Assembly (NCBI GenBank): GCA_031264145.1
Contig: JAISEK010000130.1
Location: 1-51,722, forward strand
Source: Deltaproteobacteria bacterium
Lineage (GTDB): Bacteria > Desulfobacterota > Desulfarculia > Adiutricales > Adiutricaceae
Length of the DNA stretch: 51,722 bases
Reading direction: 5' to 3'
Shown here: piece after piece, positions 1-6,844 of the stretch
Layout: each line of letters begins with the position of its first letter
Numbering within the stretch: position 1 is the stretch's first letter
Position numbers and translations under genes: made by a program
The notes under the pieces: model-generated
Database searches by the model: none
What the model was told of the DNA's origin: nothing
Seen by the model: the letters and a program-made list of their open reading frames with translations, nothing else

Positions 1-81
1 GAAAATGGCGGCAAGGGACAGAACGGCATACATTCCAAGACCGACAATAACCTGAATATTGACAGCCTGGGGCTGTGGTAG
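1..81 (+). CDS. C-terminal end of an upstream gene (partial)
   Basis: Frame 1 is open from the window edge and ends at TAG 79-81, giving 26 residues that are polar and rich in Asn, Gly and Lys and finish in SLGLW. It stops 10 bases before the VWA gene, so the two are probably co-transcribed. Too little is visible to name it. CobT-like VWA proteins are commonly encoded next to a MoxR/CobS-type AAA ATPase, so that is a guess from context only. Confidence 0.5.
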   Translation, partial: ENGGKGQNGIHSKTDNNLNIDSLGLW

Positions 82-91
82 GTCAAAGACC

Positions 92-1816
92 ATGATCAAT
101 CCACTGATTAAATCCCTTCCCTTGATCGCCTCGGCTCTTGGACAAAGATATGGGGTCAGGGTCTTCATTGGGGGAGACAAGGCCATGTCGGATGGCAACG
201 ATATCTATCTTCCATCCTTACCCATAAATTCCTCAACTGAATTGCTCAACCTGACGAGAGGCTATCTGGACCATGAGGCGGCCCATATCCGGGAGACCGA
301 TTTTCGGACGTTGAGATCGGCCAGACTTACGCCCGTTGAGTTTCATGTCTGCAATATCATCGAAGACCACAGGGTGGAACGTCTTCTTGGCGAGCGATAT
401 CCTGGTTGTCGTCAAAACTTCGAGTGGCTTGTCAGGAGGTTTTTCGATGAGGATCCCATACAGGACAAGTCTCTGGATCTCATGATCCTGGACTGGATTC
501 TCCTGACCGTGCGTGGCTGGTCCGTGCCCGAGATTGGGGCCAGGGCCGTAAGTCTGGCCAGGGTCATGGAGGAAAAGTGCCCTGGCCTTCCTGGAAGTCT
601 TCAGCCCGTGCTTGACGGCATCAAAGCCAGCTGTCCCGACACTGGGGCATCCATTGGACACGCCCGTGATTTGGTCAGGACGTTACAAGTCTTTAAGGAG
701 CAAAATGACAAGCGGGATGACCTTGAACGAAACGGCTTGGATCAAGACAGGAGCCAGGTCTCCCCTGAAAAGGGACATGGCTTTTCTGGAATCAAAAATC
801 TGGATCCAGTCCCTGACATCGGGCAAAAGAGTTCCTGTTCAAACGACGGCGAACGGGGCATGGATGATTGTCTGCCTGGATCCAAGACCAAAGACACAAA
901 AACCGCCGACAAATTGGAAATAGCCTCGTCGGCCATTGAAAAACTGCTTGGCAAAAGAACCGACGAACTGCCCAAGTCTTTCGATGGTCTTTTGGAATCC
1001 AGCCTGAGTGACACTGCCAACGGGCCAGGACATAAGGTCACGGTGGCCATTCCTAGTTGTCTGCCCTTGGGTGAGTTGGGCCAAGATGACATCGCCGCAG
1101 CCAAAAAGACGACCCTGCTTCTCAAGGGAAGACTCCAGAGCCTGTTGCAGGGGTTGACGATAAAACCCGCCAGCCCTGGCCTGCGTGGCCGTCTGGAACC
1201 CTGTCTTCTGCATAGGGTCTGCCTGGGTTCCTCGCCCAAGGTTTTCAGGAGAAAAGGGACACGGACGGGTCTGGACGTGGCCGTCCATCTGCTGTTGGAC
1301 GCTTCCGCCTCAATGAGTCGTCTGATCAATTTGGCTTGCCAGACGGTCTATTCGATATGCGAGGCACTGGCTAATGTCTCTGGAATCAATGTGGCGGCCA
1401 CGGCGTTTCCAGGGATTCCATGTCAAAAATCTTCCAGACAAGATGGCCATAAGTGGTTGACCGTGGCTCCAATGCTGGGTCACGGTCAACGGATTCACCG
1501 TAATTTTCAGGCCAGGGCTTCAGGCAATACTCCCTTGGCCGAGGCCCTATGGTGGGTCATGCAGGAAATGGTTCCGCTAAACGAACTAAGAAAAATGATT
1601 CTCCTGGTGACCGATGGGGAGCCTGATTCGCCATATGAGGCCAAGAAAGCGATCAAGTTCGCTCAGGATGCGGGAATCGAGCTGTACGGCCTGGGTTTGG
1701 GGAGCGACTCGGTCAAGGGACTGATGCCTGGGAGAAATATCGTCATCAATAATCTCATGGAAATGCCCCGGAAGTTGTTTGGGCTTCTGGGTCAGGCTTT
1801 GAACTACAAGCAGTAA
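92..1816 (+). CDS. CobT-like protein: N-terminal HExxH zincin-like domain plus C-terminal VWA domain
   Basis: A 574-residue protein. Residues 61-65 read HEAAH, and a conserved Glu/His patch (NIIEDHRVE) follows at 88-96; together they look like the HExxH plus distal Glu of a zinc metallopeptidase fold. A charged, low-complexity middle (about 200-290) leads to a C-terminal von Willebrand A domain whose MIDAS motif DASAS starts at D403, with a TDGEPDSP strand further on. This is the layout of cobaltochelatase CobT-type and MoxR-associated VWA proteins found on integrative elements. The ATG at 92 is preferred over a TTG at 59 because the family begins near MINPLIKSL and the upstream gene ends at 81. 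The next gene starts 15 bases downstream. No cobalamin genes lie nearby, so a chelatase role is unlikely. The actual function is unknown. Confidence 0.8.
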   Translation: MINPLIKSLPLIASALGQRYGVRVFIGGDKAMSDGNDIYLPSLPINSSTELLNLTRGYLDHEAAHIRETDFRTLRSARLTPVEFHVCNIIEDHRVERLLGERYPGCRQNFEWLVRRFFDEDPIQDKSLDLMILDWILLTVRGWSVPEIGARAVSLARVMEEKCPGLPGSLQPVLDGIKASCPDTGASIGHARDLVRTLQVFKEQNDKRDDLERNGLDQDRSQVSPEKGHGFSGIKNLDPVPDIGQKSSCSNDGERGMDDCLPGSKTKDTKTADKLEIASSAIEKLLGKRTDELPKSFDGLLESSLSDTANGPGHKVTVAIPSCLPLGELGQDDIAAAKKTTLLLKGRLQSLLQGLTIKPASPGLRGRLEPCLLHRVCLGSSPKVFRRKGTRTGLDVAVHLLLDASASMSRLINLACQTVYSICEALANVSGINVAATAFPGIPCQKSSRQDGHKWLTVAPMLGHGQRIHRNFQARASGNTPLAEALWWVMQEMVPLNELRKMILLVTDGEPDSPYEAKKAIKFAQDAGIELYGLGLGSDSVKGLMPGRNIVINNLMEMPRKLFGLLGQALNYKQ

Positions 1817-1831
1817 GGGAGGTAACCTGGA

Positions 1832-2137
1832 ATGAGGCCGATTTGTATGGTTTGCATGACAAGGGAGTATGTGGAGCTGACGTCATATGGGAGCGACATG
1901 GGGACCGTGATCGGGGGAGTGGCCGGATCTGGAATCCTGACGTCCAAGGGAGCCGCCGTTGGTGCGGCCATCGGGTCAGTCGTTCCAGTCGTCGGTACAG
2001 CCGCAGGTGGTATCCTGGGAGGCATAACAGGTGCCATCACGGGCATGGTGGCTGGGGCCAAGGTTGGAGAAACGGTCGATAAGCACGTTATAAGGCTCTA
2101 TCGATGTAGGAAGTGCGGGCGAGCGATCAAGGTTTGA
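1832..2137 (+). CDS. Small glycine-zipper membrane protein bracketed by two CxxC pairs
   Basis: A 101-residue protein with a good ribosome site (GGGAGG, about 9 bases before the ATG). The N-terminus has CMVC at residues 5-8 and the C-terminus has CRKC at about 92-95, so the four cysteines could form one zinc ribbon. Between them, residues 24-78 are nearly all Gly, Ala, Val and Ile with many GxxxG spacings, typical of a glycine-zipper hairpin that inserts into or packs within membranes. It lies 15 bases after the VWA gene on the same strand and is followed by a strong hairpin, so the two form one transcription unit. No specific family is recognised. A pore-forming or membrane-anchoring role is inference from composition alone. 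Confidence 0.7.
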   Translation: MRPICMVCMTREYVELTSYGSDMGTVIGGVAGSGILTSKGAAVGAAIGSVVPVVGTAAGGILGGITGAITGMVAGAKVGETVDKHVIRLYRCRKCGRAIKV

Positions 2138-2164
2138 TGTCTTGTGATTTTACTTATTAATAGT

Positions 2165-2194
2165 GTCCATTCTCCCTATAGCGGGAGAATGGAC
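2165..2194 (+). terminator. Rho-independent terminator after the glycine-zipper gene
   Basis: A perfect 12-bp stem (GTCCATTCTCCC and its complement) with a 6-base loop, followed by a T-rich tract at 2200-2216. It sits 28 bases after the stop codon. Confidence 0.75.
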
Positions 2195-2708
2195 CGGATT
2201 TCTTTAGTCTTTTTTTCATTTCCACTCATCTCATATTTCATGTCTAGCATAAATGACAATCTTCTGAAATCATGACCAGGATTGATGATCACGTTGCCAC
2301 TGAATTTGCGTTTGGGATACGATTTTGTTAACCCATGTATGACAATATCAAAAATAAATGCTGTAAAATCTAGCAGTTAAAAAAATTGAAGCACTTTTTA
2401 CGCACTACAATTTTCCTGAAAAGCGACTAATACGTCTTTCAATGAGTTTTTTCTTTTTAATAACGTTGTTTATTTAAATATTCATCTATTTTTTTAATTT
2501 AGATTAAAATTATTCGGATTTTCTATTCTGAGTAGCTAACTATTTTAATCTTCTGGCTTCATAATAACAATAAAGACGTGATCTAATCCATCTTAAGTTA
2601 TTTATTTGTAAATTAAAACTATAAAATTGCTATTAATTTAAATAGAGCGTCATTTTTAAAGTTAAAATTATTTTTATTAATATTTAATAACTAAGTATAA
2701 TTATTATC
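2195..2708. other. AT-rich stretch without genes
   Basis: Very AT-rich sequence between the terminator and the transposase remnant. No open frame with coding character, RNA gene or long repeat was seen on either strand. Confidence 0.6.
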
Positions 2709-2940
2709 ATTAAGCCACTTGACATTATCCGCCGTGGCTACGCCTTTGTCGATGACCACCTGGCCCGCTTTTGTAGCCTGAAGCTTGGCCAACATGGCTT
2801 CCAAAGTGGATGGTTCCGATATATTTCCAGGAAAGATTTCAGAGCGCATGACAAAGCCCGCGGGAATCTAGTGCGATGGCCAGAGTCATTAGAGGGCAAT
2901 CAGAACGTTTCTCTTTTGAGTGGCCTCGGTTGGCCTTTCC
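2709..2940 (-). pseudogene. Fragment of an IS1634-family (DDE) transposase
   Basis: On the minus strand the sequence reads GHSKEKRSDCPLMTLAIALD, then after a frame change GFVMRSEIFPGNISEP, then TLEAMLAKLQ and QVVIDKGVATADNVKWL. This order (GHSKxxRxDxP, ALDxxGFxxRSExFxGN, VVxDxGxAT) is the conserved catalytic-core path of IS1634-type transposases, with the second catalytic Asp in the VVIDKG segment. One frameshift near 2864 and the missing ends show it is dead. Its GC content is much higher than the flanking AT-rich DNA. Confidence 0.7.
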
Positions 2941-3230
2941 CGCCAACCAGCTCGAACATGCTTCGCATTACTTTGTTCACATACAAATCAGAAATGATAA
3001 GCCTTATGAATATGCTGCAATTGAAAATAATTATAAAATCCACGTTACTGGTAGCTTTCAGACGATGAGAGTCAGTTTATTATTTTTGGGCTTATGCTTA
3101 GTAGGATAACAACTGGTTTTTTTACAAATTGTTTGTTATCTATGCCCGTGAAAAAAATATTGACAAAATCATTGAGATTATGATAAGATTTCAGATGGGC
3201 AAACTTATGGGTACAGTTGAGGTCGACTTT
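2941..3230. other. Intergenic region before the AlpA-like gene
   Basis: Moderately AT-rich sequence. The in-frame extension upstream of the AlpA-like gene (from 3129) has no ribosome site and is not counted as coding. No other feature was seen. Confidence 0.5.
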
Positions 3231-3437
3231 ATGACCGAAATAAACTCTGAGTCCCCGACTACCTGCAATACAAAAGAAGTTCTTTCTCTTGTTCGGTGCG
3301 GGGCCACCAAGCTTTATTGTTGGTTAAAAGAAGGCAAGTTCCCAAAGCCTATGCGCTTTGGGCGACAGAATCGTTGGTTTAAATCAGATATTATTAATTT
3401 CATTAATAATGGTTTTAAACTGACACCCGACCTTTAA
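3231..3437 (+). CDS. AlpA-family helix-turn-helix regulator / excisionase-like
   Basis: A 68-residue protein. The pattern CNTKEVLSLVRCGATKLYCWLKEGKFPKPMRFGRQ, described here as a motif path (KEVL, then KLYxWxKEGxFPxPxRxG, then WxKSDI), is that of AlpA/MerR-like winged-helix proteins that activate integrases or act as excisionases on islands and satellite phages. The ATG at 3231 is chosen because GAGGT lies about 10 bases upstream and the family starts close to this point; an open extension back to 3129 lacks these signs. It lies about 600 bases from the integrase and points toward it, so a role in element excision or integrase control is likely. Confidence 0.8.
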   Translation: MTEINSESPTTCNTKEVLSLVRCGATKLYCWLKEGKFPKPMRFGRQNRWFKSDIINFINNGFKLTPDL

Positions 3438-3824
3438 AAAAAGTCAGGGAAATCACAAAAAAGGAGATTATGATATGCTTTAGCGAAAAAACCTTTCATA
3501 CAATTTAAGATAGAAAGCAAATAATTTGATCTATTGAATGTCATATTAGTTTTCTTATTTAGAGAAATTTGCATTACTATTATAAAGAATTATTGATCAT
3601 AAATCCCTTCGGCGGGGGCCGTCCGGCTTCGATAAATAAAAGAAACTTATCCACTATCTTAGTGAAACTTTTTTTATTTGTCGTCGTAAAATCATAACTC
3701 TGATTACAAAAATAAATTTAGTTTGTGTGTATATATATTAAATTTAAACGTTAAAATTTTTTGGAAAATAAAATTGCCCATAAGTTAGCTTAATTTTAAC
3801 GTTTGATTAAGCTTATTAAAAAAA
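3438..3824. other. AT-rich spacer between alpA-like gene and terminators
   Basis: No gene seen. A short GC-rich patch near 3607-3632 is the only break in an otherwise very AT-rich spacer. It may be a decayed remnant, but nothing was identified. Confidence 0.5.
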
Positions 3825-3877
3825 ACAGGCACTTCTACAGGGATAAACCGTAAGATAGAAGTGCCTGTTGTTTTTTT
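3825..3877. terminator. Strong hairpin, probable bidirectional terminator
   Basis: The arms ACAGGCACTTCTA (3825-3837) and its exact complement (3856-3868) form a 13-bp stem, with a run of A before it and a run of T after it. It could end transcription from both the AlpA-like gene and the converging integrase. Confidence 0.75.
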
Positions 3878-3906
3878 ATAAATCGTTCCTAGATATTAAG
3901 TTTTAG

Positions 3907-3935
3907 AGCGGTCATAAATTGTGACCGCTTTTTTA
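3907..3935 (+). terminator. Second hairpin with T tract
   Basis: AGCGGTCA pairs with TGACCGCT across 7 bases, followed by six Ts. It lies about 40 bases after the first hairpin. Two terminators so close together could also bracket a small RNA, but no promoter was identified between them. Confidence 0.6.
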
Positions 3936-4016
3936 TTTACATCATAGCCATATTTAAAAAATTTTAACTCTTTTTATATGTTTAATAATATAATACTTAA
4001 TTTCTATTGGTAAAAT

Positions 4017-5192
4017 TTATCGCAATGTATCCAAGTAATCAGCCCATTCCTGCATCATTATCCTGCGATTTGACAGATAATCAGCATAGTTATAAGATGC
4101 TCTGACGCCATGATCGCTATGGGCCAACTGCCTCTCGATCCAGTCCCGATTGTACTCCTTCTCATTTAGTATGGTCGAGGCTATGGATCTGAAGCCGTGG
4201 ACGGTCATTTCCTCTTTGGAAAACCCCAGTCTTCTTAAGCCAGCAAGGAGGGTCATATCTGAAATAGGCCTATCATTGGTCCTCATGCTTGGAAAGAGAT
4301 ACCGACCTGTGCCGGAATAACAGCGCAACTCGTTCATGATATTGATTACTTGAGTGGCCAGAGGGACTATGTGGATCTGCTTCATCTTCATTTTGTCGGC
4401 AGGTATACGCCATTCCGCCTTGTCAAAATCAAATTCAGCCCACTCGGCATGTCGTAGCTCTCCTGGCCTTACGAAGACATAGGGAGCTATCTGTAGAGCC
4501 AACTTTACTATAGGGTTACCGCTATACCCATCGATAGCTCTTAAAAGACCGCCTATGGCATTAGGGTCAGTGAGGCTGGCCATGTGGTCATGCGTAGCAG
4601 GTTTTAGGGCACCTTTCAGATCTGTTGAGATGTCGTGGGTCATCCGCCCTGTGGCTATGGCGTAACGGAAAACCTGGCCGCAATATTGTAGACACCTATG
4701 AGCGGTGACAATTGATCCTCTTGATTCAATTTTACGTAAAACTTCCAATAATTCCAGAGCTGTTATTTCTGAAATTTGCCTAATAGAAAGAAATGGCAGT
4801 AAGTCTTTCTCAATTCTGCCCCATATCCTTTTGGAGTACTCTGGAACTAGAGTAGTTTTTTTGTTCTCAAACCATTCCCTCGCAATGACTTCAAATGAAT
4901 TATCGTTTTGAGATCTTTCAGCGTTTTTCTCAGCCTTTTTTTGGACACAGGGATTAACCCCGGCTTCAAGGTTTTTTTTCGCCTCAGCCAGCTTTTCCCT
5001 GGCTTCCTTCAGTGAGGCCAGAGGGTATTTTCCCAAGGTCAGGGTATAAAAATGCCCTTCAAACTTATAGTTGAACCTCCAGGACTTTAGGCCAGTTGGC
5101 GTGGCGAAAAGGTACATGCCCCCGCCATCAGGGTATTTCGTGCTCTTGGCCGGAGGTTTGAGATTTCGCAGAAAAAGGTCGGTCAGCGCCAT
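4017..5192 (-). CDS. int: Tyrosine recombinase integrase, P4 type, with DUF4102 N-terminus
   Basis: A 391-residue phage-type integrase. The N-terminus (LTDLFLRNLKPPAKSTKYPD, then GGGMYL) is the DUF4102 arm-binding domain; a SAM-like core-binding domain follows, then the catalytic domain. Catalytic residues are visible: Arg in RPGELRHAEW, His-x-x-Arg in HGFRSIAS, a further His in LAHSDHG, and Tyr in SYNYADY. Start 5192 is preferred to an in-frame ATG at 5258 because the family begins at MALTD and GGAGGAG lies just upstream. The gene is about 170 bases from the 3' end of a tRNA-Glu gene, the usual target of this class, so the window's left 5.3 kb is one end of an integrated element. It looks intact. 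Confidence 0.95.
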   Translation of the reverse strand: MALTDLFLRNLKPPAKSTKYPDGGGMYLFATPTGLKSWRFNYKFEGHFYTLTLGKYPLASLKEAREKLAEAKKNLEAGVNPCVQKKAEKNAERSQNDNSFEVIAREWFENKKTTLVPEYSKRIWGRIEKDLLPFLSIRQISEITALELLEVLRKIESRGSIVTAHRCLQYCGQVFRYAIATGRMTHDISTDLKGALKPATHDHMASLTDPNAIGGLLRAIDGYSGNPIVKLALQIAPYVFVRPGELRHAEWAEFDFDKAEWRIPADKMKMKQIHIVPLATQVINIMNELRCYSGTGRYLFPSMRTNDRPISDMTLLAGLRRLGFSKEEMTVHGFRSIASTILNEKEYNRDWIERQLAHSDHGVRASYNYADYLSNRRIMMQEWADYLDTLR

Positions 5193-5241
5193 GAGGGTAT
5201 CGACTCCTCCAGAAGGTAAGATACCCTCAAATATACCCTCA
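5192..5241. repeat. Three TACCCTCA copies at the integrase start, candidate arm-type binding sites
   Basis: TACCCTCA occurs at 5222-5229 and 5234-5241 as direct repeats, and inverted at 5192-5199, overlapping the integrase start codon. Short repeats between an integrase gene and its attachment site often bind the integrase N-terminal domain or the excisionase. That reading is inference. Confidence 0.45.
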
Positions 5242-5294
5242 ATAATCTTGGGTGTCAACGGAAAAAGGCGGTATTAGACGGTCAACCATTGGAC

Positions 5295-5337
5295 AAAGAA
5301 AAGGCCGAAAGCCTTTAATTTAAAGGGCTTTCGGCCT
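5295..5337 (-). terminator. Terminator downstream of tRNA-Glu
   Basis: Read on the minus strand, AGGCCGAAAGCC pairs with GGCTTTCGGCCT across an AT-rich loop, with one bulged base, followed by TTTTCTTT. It lies 27 bases after the CCA end of the tRNA. Confidence 0.75.
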
Positions 5338-5363
5338 ATATCGTACTTGCCGGGATTGTCGGC

Positions 5364-5439
5364 TGGTAGTCCCAAGGGGAATCGAACCCCTGTTTTCGCC
5401 GTGAGAGGGCGGTGTCCTAGACCGCTAGACGATGGGACC
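5364..5439 (-). tRNA. tRNA-Glu (anticodon CTC), attachment target of the island
   Basis: A 76-base cloverleaf on the minus strand. The acceptor stem GGTCCCA pairs with TGGGACT, the anticodon loop is CTCTCAC (anticodon CTC), the T arm is AGGGG-TTCGAAT-CCCCT, and an encoded CCA ends it. The anticodon stem has one C-A mismatch at its outer pair. The integrase gene lies just beyond the 3' end, so this tRNA is the probable attB. The matching repeat at the far end of the element is not in the window. Confidence 0.95.
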
Positions 5440-5469
5440 GCAAAGGCACATTCACCTTTGGAGAGAAGA

Positions 5470-5498
5470 TATGTATCATAGCTGCGTTTCCAGGTCAA
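5470..5498 (-). promoter_or_regulatory. Sigma70-type promoter of tRNA-Glu
   Basis: On the minus strand TTGACC is followed after 17 bases by TACATA. A start about 7 bases further on would give a leader of roughly 24 bases before the mature tRNA. Confidence 0.55.
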
Positions 5499-5694
5499 CC
5501 TTTTTTTGTCCCAGGGGAAAAGGCTCGCGTGCGGGCGTCTGGTATTTGCCACGATTGCGCCTAAAGTGGTAATATGTCTGTAGTCAACGGCCCCGGTACG
5601 CACAGGCCAGAAGCCAGCCTCCCCCTGTTCTTTGGGCCTGGCCGGCCCAGGCTAGCGCACTTAGGGTCTTTTTCAATGCCAGAGGTTCGGATTT

Positions 5695-5934
5695 ATGCCC
5701 ATTTATGAGTTCAAGTGCCTTGACTGCGGCCATGACTTCGAGGAGCTCGTCCTGAGCCGCTCTGAGACCGTTACCTGCCCAGGCTGCGGCGAGGCCAACT
5801 GCGAGAAACACCTCTCAAGCTTCCGTTGCGGCCCATCTGGGGGCTCCATGGACCTGGCCTCCGGTTCCCCATCTTCCTCGTCGTCCTGCGGTTCCTGCTC
5901 CTCGTCGTCATGTGCCGGCTGTGGCGTCCACTGA
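5695..5934 (+). CDS. FmdB-family zinc-ribbon protein
   Basis: A 79-residue protein. It opens with [17 protein letters not shown] and a second CPGC pair, the CxxC...CxxC zinc ribbon of the FmdB putative regulatory family. It continues with a low-complexity Ser/Gly/Cys tail that ends [10 protein letters not shown], also typical of the family. GAGG lies about 12 bases before the ATG. Its end overlaps the start of hemC by 23 bases, so it probably leads the tetrapyrrole operon. The family's role is poorly defined: a regulator or metal-binding adaptor has been proposed for relatives. Confidence 0.9.
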   Translation: MPIYEFKCLDCGHDFEELVLSRSETVTCPGCGEANCEKHLSSFRCGPSGGSMDLASGSPSSSSSCGSCSSSSCAGCGVH

Positions 5935-6844
5935 GGGCCGCCCGCCGTTGAGGGTCGGGGCCCGGGGGAGTTCCCTGTCGAGGGTCCAGACCATGGCCGT
6001 GGTGAAGAGGCTCAATGAGCTCAATCCAGGGGAGGTATTTGAGTTCCTTGCCATCAGGACCAGCGGCGACGACCCCTCCTCTCGGCCCTATGGCCCCCAG
6101 GGCGTCAAGGGTCTGTTCGTCAAGGAAATCGAGTCAGCCCTCCTGGGCGGCCAGATCGACCTGGCCGTCCACAGCGCGAAGGATCTGGCCTCGGAGCTGC
6201 CAGATGGCCTCGTCCTGGGCCCGGCCATGGAGCGGGCCGAGCCCTGGGACGCGCTCGTCTGCGCCCAGGGCCTGGGCCTGGCCACCCTCCCCATGGGGGC
6301 CAGGGTGGGGACGTCCAGCCTGAGGCGTGGGTCCTTCCTCAAGGCCTTCCGCGAGGATCTGGAGATCATGCCGCTTAGGGGCAACGTGGAGACTAGACTC
6401 GCGAAGGTCGGCCGGGACTTTGAGGCCATACTGCTGGCCAAGGCCGGCCTGGTACGCCTGGCCCCTGGGCACGGCCATGCGGTCGAGGATCTGCCACCCG
6501 AAGTCATGCCACCCTCTCCCGGCCAGGGCCAGCTGGCCCTGGAGTTCCGCGAGGGCGACCATCGGGTGTCGGCCCTGCTCCAGGGACTGGACCACGAGGC
6601 CTCTGGCCTGGCCTTGGCCGCCGAGAGAGCCTTCATGCGGCGGCTGGGCCTGGGCTGCACGGCCCCCGTGGGTGCCCTGTGCCAAGACGGCCCGGGGGGC
6701 CGGCTGGTCATGCGGGCGGCCCTGGCCGCGGAGGGTAGGGGGATCATTCTCGCTGGGGGCGAAAGCGCCTACCGCGACCTGGCCGCAGCCGCCGCCCTGG
6801 GCCGCCTGGTGGCGGAAAAGATCCTGGAGGGGACCCCGAGATGA
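5912..6844 (+). CDS. hemC: Hydroxymethylbilane synthase (porphobilinogen deaminase)
   Basis: A 310-residue enzyme that polymerises four porphobilinogens into hydroxymethylbilane in the cytoplasm. Visible family motifs are GARGSSLS near the start, RTSGDD at 49-54, [12 protein letters not shown] (residues 86-97), GTSSLRR and LRGNVETRL. Cys249 in LGLGCTAP is the expected attachment point of the dipyrromethane cofactor. A GTG at 5912 is taken as the start; a second GTG at 5921 is possible. It overlaps the FmdB-like gene upstream and shares an ATGA overlap with the methyltransferase/synthase gene downstream, so translation is probably coupled. Confidence 0.95.
   Translation: MPAVASTEGRPPLRVGARGSSLSRVQTMAVVKRLNELNPGEVFEFLAIRTSGDDPSSRPYGPQGVKGLFVKEIESALLGGQIDLAVHSAKDLASELPDGLVLGPAMERAEPWDALVCAQGLGLATLPMGARVGTSSLRRGSFLKAFREDLEIMPLRGNVETRLAKVGRDFEAILLAKAGLVRLAPGHGHAVEDLPPEVMPPSPGQGQLALEFREGDHRVSALLQGLDHEASGLALAAERAFMRRLGLGCTAPVGALCQDGPGGRLVMRAALAAEGRGIILAGGESAYRDLAAAAALGRLVAEKILEGTPR

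Noticed and set aside
92-1816. Cobaltochelatase CobT for cobalamin synthesis
   Set aside because: The VWA part is similar, but no CobN or CobS or other aerobic cobalamin genes are visible, and the gene lies in an integrative element.
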